Translations under genes and position numbers: made by a program | Assembly: GCA_049889775.1 (NCBI GenBank) | Contig: JBMHCT010000020.1 | Span: 248,001 to 312,000 of the forward strand | Length of the DNA: 64,000 nt | Direction of reading: 5' to 3' | Origin: Jejuia sp049889775 | GTDB lineage: Bacteria > Bacteroidota > Bacteroidia > Flavobacteriales > Flavobacteriaceae | The notes under the pieces: model-generated | The model's database searches: none | Told to the model about the DNA's origin: nothing | The model's input: the letters and a program-made list of their open reading frames with translations, nothing else | Shown: positions 35,284-44,175 of the stretch, in pieces | Layout: each line of letters begins with the position of its first letter | Numbering within the stretch: position 1 is the first letter of the stretch

Positions 35284-36837
35284 CTATTCTTGTTGATTCT
35301 GTTCTTCTTGTTGCGGTGGTTGTTCAGGTTGTTTAAACAAGTCAATAAAAGCTTCTCCTAAATAATCTACTATATGGCTAGCAATTAAACTTTGGTATCC
35401 AAAATCTTCAACAGCAATATCTGCAGATTTTCCATGTAGATACATCCCAAAAATAGCGGCTGTTGAAGGATGATAACCCTGAGCTATCAAACCTGTAATA
35501 ATTCCCATTAAAACATCACCGCTACCAGCCGTGGCTAATCCAGGGTTTCCTGTAGTATTAATAAAGAAGCGTTCATTGAAAGTAGTTATGGTATTTGCAC
35601 CTTTAATAACCACAATCAATTTATACTTTTTTGAAAAAGCTTTCACTTTTTCAAGCTTTTCAAAATCGTCTTTCCAAGGGCCTATTAGTCGTTCCAATTC
35701 TTTTGGATGTGGTGTTAAAACAGAAAATTCGGGCAATAATTTTAAAAGAGACTTCTTTTTAGCCAGTATATTTAAACCATCAGCATCAATGACCAAAGGC
35801 AATTTGTTTGATTTTAAAAATGTTTCAAATGCCGAAATAGTTTTAATATCGGTACCTGCTCCTATGCCAAAACCAATTACAGTGGGTTCAATATCAAAAT
35901 TTAGTGTTGTAATTTTTTCTTCATCTACATCTGTAATTACCATAGCCTCTGGAAATCCAGTTTGTAATGGTAAATAACCACATTTTGGCACATAAGTCGA
36001 AACCAAACCTGCTCCAGCAGATAAAGCGCCTCTACTCGCTAAAGTCACTGCCCCTATTTTACCATAACTTCCACCAGCAATTAAAGCATGCCCAAATTGA
36101 CCTTTATGCGAAAACTTATCTCTCGCAATATAATTTGGCAATACTTCATGCTTTCCAACAAGCTCTACTTCCGTTTGTGTAGTATATAAATATTCTGGAT
36201 CTAAACCAATATCCAAAACTTCCCATTGAATGGTATATTTAGCGGTTTCAGGCAGGAAAAACACCAATTTAGGTGATGCAAAGCTCAAAGTAAAACCAGC
36301 ATAAACCACCGCATCAGGATCTTCTATAGCTTGATCAGTATATAATCCTGAAGGAATATCTATAGATAATGTAAAAGCTCTTGTAGCTTTAAAATGCTGA
36401 AATAGTTTCTTAACCCAATCTACAACAGGCCTATTTAAACCTATACCAAAAACAGCGTCCACAATAATATCATTAGGATGAATCTCTGGAAAGTCCTCAG
36501 TACATTTTAAAAGTGTAGGCCACTTCTTAGTAGTGTTTTTAATGCGGTCGTAATTGATTAAAAAATCCTTAGAACGTTTATCACTGTAATTAATCACATA
36601 GGTATGTACATTGTAACCGTGTGTAACTAAATGGCGCGCCAAAACCAAACCATCGCCTCCATTATTTCCAATACCACAAAAAACATGAATAGGTACTTGA
36701 GCACCTTGCATCCGCGCATGTATCCAATTAAAAATTTGCGTACCTGCACGCTCCATTAATTCTGTTGATGTAATGTTTTGGCGTTCGGCAGTCAATTTAT
36801 CGCCCTCGTATATTTGCTCTTTTGAAAATATTTTCAT
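35284..36837 (-). CDS. nnr: bifunctional NAD(P)HX epimerase/dehydratase
   Basis: A 517-residue fusion that repairs hydrated NAD(P)H. The N-terminal YjeF_N epimerase domain (about 1-215) has GIGNNGGDGLVLARHL and VDAVFGIGLNRPV. The C-terminal ADP-dependent dehydratase domain (about 225-500) has ALIAGGSYGKIGAVTLASRGA, LTPHPKELERL and the ribokinase-like NPGLATAGSGDVLMGII. The C-terminus is Gln/Pro/Glu-rich. The length and order match the standard fused Nnr. Confidence 0.95.
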   Translation of the reverse strand: MKIFSKEQIYEGDKLTAERQNITSTELMERAGTQIFNWIHARMQGAQVPIHVFCGIGNNGGDGLVLARHLVTHGYNVHTYVINYSDKRSKDFLINYDRIKNTTKKWPTLLKCTEDFPEIHPNDIIVDAVFGIGLNRPVVDWVKKLFQHFKATRAFTLSIDIPSGLYTDQAIEDPDAVVYAGFTLSFASPKLVFFLPETAKYTIQWEVLDIGLDPEYLYTTQTEVELVGKHEVLPNYIARDKFSHKGQFGHALIAGGSYGKIGAVTLASRGALSAGAGLVSTYVPKCGYLPLQTGFPEAMVITDVDEEKITTLNFDIEPTVIGFGIGAGTDIKTISAFETFLKSNKLPLVIDADGLNILAKKKSLLKLLPEFSVLTPHPKELERLIGPWKDDFEKLEKVKAFSKKYKLIVVIKGANTITTFNERFFINTTGNPGLATAGSGDVLMGIITGLIAQGYHPSTAAIFGMYLHGKSADIAVEDFGYQSLIASHIVDYLGEAFIDLFKQPEQPPQQEEQNQQE

Positions 36838-36960
36838 TTCAGGTGTATTGTAGATTTTTCAATTCTTCATTATAATAGTCGTTTTTTTTAAACGAAAATT
36901 TACACATTGTAAGAATCTTGCAAAAAAATGGGTTTTGTTTTTTTATTAGGCTAAAAGTAA

Positions 36961-36968
36961 TACATTTG
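36961..36968 (+). promoter_or_regulatory. -7 promoter box of the thr operon
   Basis: TACATTTG matches TAnnTTTG, 19 bases before the leader peptide ATG (36988) and 209 bases before thrA. A TTG at 36935 may serve as the -33 element. Confidence 0.55.
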
Positions 36969-36987
36969 AAATGTTTTTGTGACGAAA

Positions 36988-37095
36988 ATGATTCATATAA
37001 GCCAAAATATAACTTTAAGAACAAGCACTTTTTCAACGTGCAATACTTCTATTTTAGCTACGACTACAAATACCACAACCCTTTGGGGTTATTAG
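36988..37095 (+). CDS. threonine-rich leader peptide of the thrABC operon
   Basis: A 35-residue reading frame, ATG to TAG, in the 340-base gap before thrA. It contains 11 Thr and 4 Ile; residues 25-31 read TTTNTTT, preceded by ILA and followed by LWGY. A string of Thr codons upstream of Thr biosynthesis genes is the hallmark of ribosome-mediated attenuation, as with E. coli thrL. It sits 19 bases after a promoter box and ends 82 bases before thrA. The hairpin AACCC-TTTG-GGGTT overlaps its end. The protein itself is probably not functional. Confidence 0.75.
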   Translation: MIHISQNITLRTSTFSTCNTSILATTTNTTTLWGY

Positions 37096-37118
37096 TAATA
37101 TATTATTCCGGCTTTTTG

Positions 37119-37141
37119 TGTAATTTTTATAATTACATTTT
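37119..37141 (+). terminator. candidate attenuator hairpin before thrA
   Basis: TGTAATT, loop TTTAT, AATTACA, then TTTT: a 7-bp AT-rich stem plus T run 24 bases after the leader stop. It is weak for a terminator. An alternative pairing with upstream leader sequence is not obvious by eye. Confidence 0.35.
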
Positions 37142-37177
37142 CTCAAATTTTACGTTTAAATTTCAATTTAACACCCA

Positions 37178-39622
37178 ATGAAGGTTTTAAAATTCGGAGG
37201 AACTTCTGTAGGTTCTTCAAAAAATATAAATAAAGTCATAAGTATTTTAGAAGCTTATGCAGCAGACAGCAAAGTAGTTTGTGTTGTATCAGCAGTTGGT
37301 GGTATTACTGATAAGCTATTGTTGGCTGGGAGGCAGGCTCAAATTAAGGATGAGAGCTATAAAGACACTTTTAAAAGTATAAAATCTACTCACTTCAATA
37401 TCATCAAAGAATTAAATCCTGATGGTAATACTTCTATTTTGGCTTACGCTGAAGAAAAGTTAAACGAGCTGAAAAGTTTATTGGAAGGGATATTCTTAAT
37501 TAATGAAATATCACCAAAAACGTCTGACAAATTAGTGAGTTTCGGTGAATTATTATCGTCTTTTATTATTGCTGAAACTATGAAGAATAGAGCCATTTCA
37601 GCAGAAAGAAAAAATTCTCAAGAGTTGGTAATCACAAATTCTAACTTTACTAAAGCTGAAGTGGATTATAAAATAACCAACGGTAATATAAAATCATATT
37701 TTGATGACGCCACAGAATCTATTACCATTCTTCCAGGTTTTATTGCAAATTCAACTTTTGGTGAGCAAACTACACTAGGTCGTGGTGGTTCAGATTTTAC
37801 CGCAGCCATTATTGCAGCGGCATTAAATGTTGAGCAATTGGAAATTTGGACAGATGTAAGCGGTATGTTTACTACAAATCCTAAATTAGTAAACCAAGCG
37901 CGTCCCATAGAAACCATTTCATATCAAGAAGCTATGGAATTGTCACATTTTGGAGCAAAAGTACTTTACCCGCCTACTGTTCAGCCTGTTTTAGATTTGG
38001 ACATCCCTATTCATATTAAAAATACAATGGAACCAGAGGCAGTTGGAACCATTATTTCGAAAGACGCTAATGGTATAAAATCGCCTGTAAAAGGCATTAG
38101 TAATATTTCGAATATCGCATTGTTAACGCTTCAAGGTAGTGGTATGGTGGGTATTCCAGGGTTCTCAAAGCGCTTGTTTGAAACGCTTTCAAACGAAAGA
38201 ATAAATGTAATTCTCATAACTCAAGCGTCCTCTGAACATTCTATTTGTATTGGAATTGAAGAAAAGGATATTGAAATAGCAAAAACAGGTATAGATATTA
38301 CTTTTGAAAATGAAATCGCTTTACATAAAATTGAACCTTTAATTGTTGAAAAAGGACTATCAATTGTGGCATTGGTTGGAGATAACATGAAAAACCACCA
38401 AGGTATTAGCGGAAAGATGTTTTCTTCCTTAGGAAAAAACAATATCAATATTAGAGCAATTGCACAAGGTGCTTCAGAACGCAATATCTCTATTGTTATT
38501 GAAGAAGGTGATGTTAAAAAAGCACTCAATACCTTGCATGAGGAATTTTTTGAGAGCATTACTAAACAACTTAATGTATTTATAACTGGTGTTGGAAATG
38601 TTGGAGAACGTTTAGTGGAACAAATAAAACAGCAGAAGAAATATTTAAAAGAAAACTTAAAAATCAATTTAAGAGTGGTTGGATTATCCAATTCCAGAAA
38701 AATGATTTTTGATGGTTCTGGATTGAGTCTTAAAAACTGGAAAACGGACTTAGATAGTGGAGAAACTGCATCTTTAGATGGCTTTTTTGAAAAGGCGAAA
38801 TCTCTTAATCTGCGTAACAGTATTTTTGTAGATGTTACTGCTAATGCCGATGTTGCAGGTCTTTACGATAAGTATTTAAGAGAAAGTATTGCTGTTGTGG
38901 CTTGTAATAAAATTGCATGTTCAAGTGATTTTGAGAATTACAAAGAGTTAAAACGATTATCCCTCAAATATAATGCACCATTTTTGTTTGAAACCAATGT
39001 TGGTGCAGGATTGCCTATAATTGATACCTTAAATAATCTGGTAGCCTCAGGTGATAAAGTAACCTCAATACAAGCAGTGTTATCAGGAAGTTTAAACTTT
39101 GTGTTTAATAACTTTGATGATTCTAGTAAGTTTTATGATGTTGTAAAACAAGCAGGTGCCGAAGGTTACACTGAACCAGATCCGCGAATTGATTTAAGCG
39201 GTGTTGATGTAGCTCGTAAAATTTTAATTTTAGCAAGAGAAAGTGGTGTGGAGCTGAATTTAGAGGATATTGAAAACACATCATTTTTGTCACCTTCTGG
39301 ATTAGAAAGTGGCTCTGTTGAGGAGTTTTACAAAACCTTAATTGCTGATGAAGCACATTACCAAAGCTTATATGCTTCAGCTAAGGCGAACAATTGTCAA
39401 CTAAAATATGTTGCAAAATTTGACAATGGAAAGGCAAGTGTGAGTTTGCAAGAGATTCCTGTAGGACATCCGTTTTATAACCTTGAAGGAAGCGATAATA
39501 TTGTAATGTTTTATACAGAACGTTATTCGCAGCAACCTATGATTATTAAAGGTGCAGGTGCAGGTGCAGATGTTACGGCATCTGGATTGTTTGCTGATAT
39601 TATACGATTAGGAAATAATTAA
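37178..39622 (+). CDS. thrA: bifunctional aspartokinase/homoserine dehydrogenase I
   Basis: An 814-residue fusion. The aspartokinase domain (about 1-285) starts MKVLKFGGTSVGSS and has TLGRGGSDFTAAIIAAAL. Two ACT domains (about 305-455) bind regulatory amino acids, probably Thr. The homoserine dehydrogenase domain (about 460-814) has VFITGVGNVGERL, the catalytic region AGAEGYTEPDPRIDLSGVDVARK and a C-terminal GAGAGADVTASG. It catalyses the first and third steps from Asp to Thr. First gene of thrABC, preceded by a Thr-rich leader. Confidence 0.97.
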   Translation: MKVLKFGGTSVGSSKNINKVISILEAYAADSKVVCVVSAVGGITDKLLLAGRQAQIKDESYKDTFKSIKSTHFNIIKELNPDGNTSILAYAEEKLNELKSLLEGIFLINEISPKTSDKLVSFGELLSSFIIAETMKNRAISAERKNSQELVITNSNFTKAEVDYKITNGNIKSYFDDATESITILPGFIANSTFGEQTTLGRGGSDFTAAIIAAALNVEQLEIWTDVSGMFTTNPKLVNQARPIETISYQEAMELSHFGAKVLYPPTVQPVLDLDIPIHIKNTMEPEAVGTIISKDANGIKSPVKGISNISNIALLTLQGSGMVGIPGFSKRLFETLSNERINVILITQASSEHSICIGIEEKDIEIAKTGIDITFENEIALHKIEPLIVEKGLSIVALVGDNMKNHQGISGKMFSSLGKNNINIRAIAQGASERNISIVIEEGDVKKALNTLHEEFFESITKQLNVFITGVGNVGERLVEQIKQQKKYLKENLKINLRVVGLSNSRKMIFDGSGLSLKNWKTDLDSGETASLDGFFEKAKSLNLRNSIFVDVTANADVAGLYDKYLRESIAVVACNKIACSSDFENYKELKRLSLKYNAPFLFETNVGAGLPIIDTLNNLVASGDKVTSIQAVLSGSLNFVFNNFDDSSKFYDVVKQAGAEGYTEPDPRIDLSGVDVARKILILARESGVELNLEDIENTSFLSPSGLESGSVEEFYKTLIADEAHYQSLYASAKANNCQLKYVAKFDNGKASVSLQEIPVGHPFYNLEGSDNIVMFYTERYSQQPMIIKGAGAGADVTASGLFADIIRLGNN

Positions 39623-39693
39623 TCACTATGGAATTACACAAAGAAAGTGACATTTCCTGTTCTAGCGCAACAGAACATTATTTAATTGAACGC

Positions 39694-40617
39694 ATGAATG
39701 AAATAAAAATATTTTCTCCAGCAACTGTGGCTAACGTATCCTGCGGATTTGACGTAATGGGCTTCTGCTTAGACAATGTTGGAGACGAGATGGTAATTCG
39801 AAAAATCGACAAAAAAGGTATTTACATTACTAAAGTTGAAGGTTTCGATTTACCTATGGAAACAGAGCACAATGTTGCTGGTGTTTCTGCTTTAGCGATG
39901 CATGAGGCTATTGATGTTGATTTTGGTTTCGAAATAGAAATCTACAAAAACATAAAACCAGGAAGTGGTATTGGTAGTAGCGCAGCAAGTGCTGTTGGCA
40001 GTGTTTTTGGAATGAATGAGCTTATTGGAAGACCTTTCAATAAAACACAATTAACAGAATTTGCCATTAAAGGCGAAGCTTTAGCTAGTAAATGCGAGCA
40101 TGCCGATAATTTGGCTCCTGCCCTTTTTGGCGGATTTACTTTGGTAAAAAGTGTATCTCCTTTAAAGATTTTGGAAATTCCATGTCCAGATGACTTATAT
40201 GCAACAATCATTCATCCTCAAATAGAAATAAAAACATCAGAATCTAGAGCTATTTTGCCTAATGAAGTACCATTACACAAAGCTATCACGCAATGGGCTA
40301 ATTTAGGAAGTTTAGTTCATGCGCTTCATTCAAATGATTATAATTTGATTAAAGACTCGTTAACGGATGTTGTGGTTGAACCATACCGCAGTCAGCTTAT
40401 TCCTTTATTTAACGAAGTAAAAGTTGCTTCTGTAAAAGCAGGAGCTTTAGGTGCAGGGATTTCAGGTTCAGGGCCTTCGATATTCACTTTAAGTAAAGGC
40501 TTAGAACAAGCAAATAAAGTTAAAGAAGCGATGCAAAGTGTGTATGAAACATCAGAAATCGATTTTGATATACATGTTTCAAAAATAAATACTCAAGGCG
40601 TTAAAATTATTGGTTAA
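39694..40617 (+). CDS. thrB: homoserine kinase
   Basis: A 307-residue GHMP kinase that phosphorylates homoserine. The N-terminal family start is IKIFSPATVANVSCGFDVMGF; the ATP-binding loop is KPGSGIGSSAASAVG, and the C-terminal GHMP motif is GAGISGSGPSIFTL. The family length is about 305, so I take ATG 39694. An upstream ATG at 39628, only 5 bases after thrA, would add 22 residues without family similarity, although its position suits operon coupling. It lies between thrA and thrC, 2 bases before thrC. Confidence 0.95.
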   Translation: MNEIKIFSPATVANVSCGFDVMGFCLDNVGDEMVIRKIDKKGIYITKVEGFDLPMETEHNVAGVSALAMHEAIDVDFGFEIEIYKNIKPGSGIGSSAASAVGSVFGMNELIGRPFNKTQLTEFAIKGEALASKCEHADNLAPALFGGFTLVKSVSPLKILEIPCPDDLYATIIHPQIEIKTSESRAILPNEVPLHKAITQWANLGSLVHALHSNDYNLIKDSLTDVVVEPYRSQLIPLFNEVKVASVKAGALGAGISGSGPSIFTLSKGLEQANKVKEAMQSVYETSEIDFDIHVSKINTQGVKIIG

Positions 40618-40619
40618 TA

Positions 40620-41912
40620 ATGAAGTACTATTCGTTAAATAAACAAGCACCAGATTCATCATTTAGAAATGCCGTAATAAAAGGTTTAGCACCTGATAAA
40701 GGATTGTATTTTCCAGAATCTATAACACCTTTATCAAAATCATTTTTTGATAATATTGATGATTTATCATATTCTGAAATAGCATTTGAAGCTATTAAGC
40801 AATTCGTCTCTCCAGAAATTTCTGAAGATATTTTGAAGACAATTGTAGAGGAAACCTTGTCTTTCGATTTTCCTGTAGTAAAATTGAATGATAATATTTC
40901 TACTTTAGAGTTGTTTCATGGGCCAACAATGGCATTTAAAGATGTCGGGGCACGATTCATGGCCCGTTGTTTAGGCTATTTTAATCAAGATAATGATAAA
41001 GAAGTTACAGTTTTAGTAGCTACTTCTGGTGATACAGGTGGCGCTGTTGCTAACGGTTTTCTTGGTGTGAAAGGTGTAAATGTTGTGATTTTATATCCAA
41101 GTGGAAAAGTCAGTGACATTCAGGAAAAGCAATTAACGACTCTTGGACAAAATATTAGAGCTTTAGAAGTTGATGGCACGTTTGACGATTGTCAGGCTAT
41201 GGTTAAAACCGCTTTTTTAGATGAAGCATTAACAAGCCATATGCAACTAACTTCGGCTAACTCTATCAATATTGCCCGTTGGTTACCACAGTTGTTCTAT
41301 TTCATGTTTGCTTATAAGCAATTGCATACAACTCATAAAGACATTGTATTTATAGTGCCTAGTGGAAATTTTGGAAATATTTGTGCAGGTATGATGGCGC
41401 AACAATTAGGATTGCCAATACAGCATTTTGTGGCATCAAACAATTTGAACAATGTTGTAACACGGTATCTAATATCTCAATTATATGAGCCTAAACCATC
41501 GATTCAAACTATTAGTAACGCCATGGATGTTGGCGCACCAAGTAACTTTATTCGTATTCAGGAAATTTATAAAAATGAATTCGAAACTTTAAAAGAAAAC
41601 CTATCGTCCTACAGTTTTACAGACGAAGAAACCAAGGAAGCCATGTTAGAAATGTATGATGAATACAATTATGTTGCTGATCCTCATGGTGCTGTTGGGT
41701 ATTTGGGCTGTAAAGCTTACCTAAAACAAAATCCGAATGCGCATTGTGTCTTTTTAGAAACTGCGCATCCTACAAAGTTTTTAGATGTTGTAGAAGAAGT
41801 TATAAAAGAAGAACAATCATTGCCAGAGCAAATTCAAGCTGTTATGGGGAAAGAAAAGGTGTCTACCGTGATTTCAACTTATGAAGATTTAAAGGGGTTT
41901 CTATTAAGTTAA
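40620..41912 (+). CDS. thrC: threonine synthase
   Basis: A 430-residue PLP enzyme that converts O-phosphohomoserine to threonine. The PLP-binding Lys107 is in LFHGPTMAFKDVGARF; the N-terminal SFRNAVIKGLAPDKGLYFPE is typical of the bacterial/yeast class. LVATSGDTGGAVANGF supplies the phosphate-binding loop. Last gene of thrABC. The downstream Nudix gene starts 40 bases later and may be read from the same transcript. Confidence 0.97.
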   Translation: MKYYSLNKQAPDSSFRNAVIKGLAPDKGLYFPESITPLSKSFFDNIDDLSYSEIAFEAIKQFVSPEISEDILKTIVEETLSFDFPVVKLNDNISTLELFHGPTMAFKDVGARFMARCLGYFNQDNDKEVTVLVATSGDTGGAVANGFLGVKGVNVVILYPSGKVSDIQEKQLTTLGQNIRALEVDGTFDDCQAMVKTAFLDEALTSHMQLTSANSINIARWLPQLFYFMFAYKQLHTTHKDIVFIVPSGNFGNICAGMMAQQLGLPIQHFVASNNLNNVVTRYLISQLYEPKPSIQTISNAMDVGAPSNFIRIQEIYKNEFETLKENLSSYSFTDEETKEAMLEMYDEYNYVADPHGAVGYLGCKAYLKQNPNAHCVFLETAHPTKFLDVVEEVIKEEQSLPEQIQAVMGKEKVSTVISTYEDLKGFLLS

Positions 41913-41952
41913 AGCTCAATAACCGTAAAGTAAGAATTTCAAAAATATAGTT

Positions 41953-42492
41953 ATGGCTGAAATCAAAAAACTTGATTCCAAAGTTGTTTACAAGAACAAA
42001 TGGATGACCGTTAGAGAGGATGAAATACAAAGAGCTAGTGGAGCTAAAAGTATTTATGGTGTTGTTGATAAATCAAACTTTGTGGTTATAGTTCCTGTTG
42101 AAAATGGACGAATTCATTTGGTAGAGCAATATCGCTACCCTGTTGGCGAAAGATATTGGGAATTCCCACAGGGTTCATGGGAGGGTGAGCTAAATGCAGA
42201 TCCTAAGGATGTTGCTTTAGGAGAACTCAAGGAAGAAACTGGACTTATTGCGAATAACATTGAGCCTGTAAGTTTTCTTTACCAAGGCTATGGTTATTCT
42301 AGTCAGGGCTATAATATTTATTTCGCCACTGATTTTACTAAATCTGAAATGGAACTAGACGAAGAAGAGGAAGGTTTAATAACAGCTTCTTTCTCAATTC
42401 AGGAATTTGAAGATATGCTCTTGAACGGTCAAATTAAAGATGCAACAACAACAGCAGCCTATGGTTTAGCCAAATTAAAAGGATTCGTTTAA
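41953..42492 (+). CDS. Nudix hydrolase, ADP-ribose pyrophosphatase-like
   Basis: A 179-residue Nudix protein. The segment WEFPQGSWEGE to LGELKEETGL is the Nudix box. It has a longer spacing between the first Glu and the helix than the classic pattern, and Gly replaces the Arg of REUXEE. FVVIVPVENGRIHLVEQYRYPVG resembles ADP-ribose pyrophosphatases. It probably hydrolyses a nucleoside diphosphate sugar. It follows thrC on the same strand with no terminator visible. Confidence 0.88.
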   Translation: MAEIKKLDSKVVYKNKWMTVREDEIQRASGAKSIYGVVDKSNFVVIVPVENGRIHLVEQYRYPVGERYWEFPQGSWEGELNADPKDVALGELKEETGLIANNIEPVSFLYQGYGYSSQGYNIYFATDFTKSEMELDEEEEGLITASFSIQEFEDMLLNGQIKDATTTAAYGLAKLKGFV

Positions 42493-42636
42493 ACAATAGT
42501 TATAGTACCCTTATTCAGAATAACTTCGTTTTAAATTTTTATATTTAATTGTGCATTTAATTGACTTTGTAAAAAAGTTAATCTACCTTCGAAAAGGATA
42601 GGAAAAATTCTTAATGAGCCACCATAATTAATAATT

Positions 42637-43032
42637 ATGACATTTTACGAAGCGCAGTTACATAAAGTAAAAAGTGAATGTTATTCCAACAAAGAGCAAC
42701 TAAAAACTGTAAAAGCACTTCGCAACTATTTAGAGAATAGCTATTATGATGATTTAAACTTAAATGTTTTGTCAAAGAAGCTATTTACCTCAAAATACCA
42801 CCTATTAAGACTTTTTAAAAAGTATTACGGACAAACTCCCAGACAATATTTAATGGATAAACGTATAGAAAAATCTAAACAGAAATTAAAACAAGGAATG
42901 GCTGTTTCCGAAACTTGTTATGCTGTAGGTTTTGAAAGCTTAGGATCGTTCAGTACGCTTTTTAAAAATAGAACTGGGAAATCTCCAAAAACATTCCAAA
43001 AAGAGCAATTTTCAAGAAAAAAATTAGAATAA
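42637..43032 (+). CDS. short AraC-family transcriptional regulator
   Basis: A 131-residue protein consisting of the AraC DNA-binding domain (about 25-125) with two helix-turn-helix units: LNVLSKKLFTSKYHLLRLFKKYYGQTPRQYLMDKRIEKS and CYAVGFESLGSFSTLFKNRTGKSPKTF. There is no effector domain, only a short N-terminal helix. It lies 39 bases before a VOC-family gene on the same strand, a common pairing in which the regulator precedes a small resistance or metabolic enzyme. Confidence 0.92.
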   Translation: MTFYEAQLHKVKSECYSNKEQLKTVKALRNYLENSYYDDLNLNVLSKKLFTSKYHLLRLFKKYYGQTPRQYLMDKRIEKSKQKLKQGMAVSETCYAVGFESLGSFSTLFKNRTGKSPKTFQKEQFSRKKLE

Positions 43033-43071
43033 GATTTCCGAGTTTTGGAATATCAATAAAACAAATACACC

Positions 43072-43467
43072 ATGCGAGTAACAGTCATTAGCATTCCTGT
43101 AAGAGATCAGGAGGTAGCTTCAAAATTTTATACTGAAAAACTGGGATTCCTTATTAAAAAAGATGCACCCTTAGGTGGCGGAAATAGATGGCTCACATTA
43201 GTATCAAAAGAGGCGCAAGATGGCCCCGAAATACTTTTAGAACCTGCTCCTAATCATTTTGAACCCTGCAAGGTTTTTCAGAATGCGCTTAAAGACGCTG
43301 GAATTCCGTGGACGCAATTTGATGTTGACAGCGTTGATAACGAATACGATAGACTGCTAAAGGCGGGTGTAAAATTTAGTGTAATACCCACCGAAATGGG
43401 TACGGTTAAATTTGCTGTATTTGACGATACTTGCGGTAACAACATACAAATAGTTGAAACGCTTTAG
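43072..43467 (+). CDS. VOC-family (glyoxalase/bleomycin resistance-like) protein
   Basis: A 131-residue vicinal oxygen chelate protein with two beta-alpha-beta-beta-beta halves. Signatures are ISIPVRDQEVASKFYTEKLGFLIKKD and VKFAVFDDTCGNNIQIVE, ending in the conserved metal-site Glu. Substrate unknown; relatives include glyoxalases and antibiotic-binding proteins. It is cotranscribed with the small AraC regulator and ends at a terminator. Confidence 0.88.
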   Translation: MRVTVISIPVRDQEVASKFYTEKLGFLIKKDAPLGGGNRWLTLVSKEAQDGPEILLEPAPNHFEPCKVFQNALKDAGIPWTQFDVDSVDNEYDRLLKAGVKFSVIPTEMGTVKFAVFDDTCGNNIQIVETL

Positions 43468-43485
43468 AATATGTAAAATTAAAAA

Positions 43486-43510
43486 CGCCCCATTTCCATG
43501 AGGCGCTTTC
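43486..43510. terminator. Rho-independent terminator between convergent genes
   Basis: CGCC-C-CAT, loop TTCC, ATG-A-GGCG, followed by CTTTCTTTTT; preceded by an A run, so it can work both ways. It separates the VOC gene and the fasciclin gene. Confidence 0.75.
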
Positions 43511-43532
43511 TTTTTCATAGCAATTCTGCCAC

Positions 43533-44045
43533 TTAAATTGGCATCACCACTGAATCAATTACGTGAATTACTCCATTACTACCCTTTACATCTGTCATCA
43601 CAATTTCACTGTAATTTCCGTTTTGGTCTTTCAACCATTTTTTTCCATCTTTTTGCTTAACAACAATATCTTGTCCGTTTAAGGTTTTCAAGGTTACCAT
43701 ACCTTTTCCTTTTTTTAAGGCTGCCACAACATCCTTAGCCTCAAGCTTACCAGCTACTACATGATAGGTTAAGATACCAGATAAAGTACTTTTGTTTTTG
43801 GGCTCTAAAAGAGAATTTAAGGTACTAGCATCAACTTTTCCAAAAGCATCGTTAGTAGGGGCAAATACAGTAAAAGGACCATCACCTTGTAAAGCACTTA
43901 CCAAATCTGCCGCCTTTAAAGCAGCAACTAATGTTGAAAAATCTTCATTTCCAACGGCTACATCAACAATTGTTTTTTGCGCAGTTGCAAATTGACTTAC
44001 TGATAGAGCAACTACTGTGGTTAAAATAAAAACTAACTTTTTCAT
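43533..44045 (-). CDS. secreted fasciclin (FAS1) domain protein
   Basis: A 170-residue exported protein (signal MKKLVFILTTVVALSVSQFATAQ). One FAS1 domain spans about 30-168: FSTLVAALKAADLVSALQG, GPFTVFAPTNDAFGKV, LTYHVVAGKL and NGVIHVIDSVVMP. FAS1 domains mediate adhesion or ligand binding at the cell surface. It is divergent from an ECF sigma/anti-sigma pair, the same association as the SigK-RskA regulon of Mycobacterium, whose main targets are FAS1 proteins. Confidence 0.94.
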   Translation of the reverse strand: MKKLVFILTTVVALSVSQFATAQKTIVDVAVGNEDFSTLVAALKAADLVSALQGDGPFTVFAPTNDAFGKVDASTLNSLLEPKNKSTLSGILTYHVVAGKLEAKDVVAALKKGKGMVTLKTLNGQDIVVKQKDGKKWLKDQNGNYSEIVMTDVKGSNGVIHVIDSVVMPI

Positions 44046-44075
44046 AATAATTTTGTGTTTTTGATTAAACTAATT

Positions 44076-44103
44076 AGCACTACTATTCGTTTTTTGAAGT
44101 GCT
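44076..44103. promoter_or_regulatory. inverted repeat in the fasciclin/sigma divergent region
   Basis: AGCACT, 16 bases, AGTGCT: a dyad centred between the fasciclin gene and the sigma gene. It could be an operator; no consensus ECF promoter could be recognised with confidence. Confidence 0.35.
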
Positions 44104-44175
44104 TTCAGTTATATTTACACAGGGTTGTTTCCTATGGATGAACCTCTACTCTTTTTTGGGAAATATTTAACATTT

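Noticed and set aside
36918..37181. An 87-residue plus-strand frame overlapping the thr leader
   Set aside because: It is AT-rich, Phe/Tyr/Asn-heavy and reads through the whole leader in a different frame; the Thr-rich frame with promoter box and position explains the region better.
44046..44175. A consensus ECF promoter pair upstream of the fasciclin and sigma genes
   Set aside because: No motif is shared between the two directions with proper -35/-10 spacing, so only the inverted repeat is reported.
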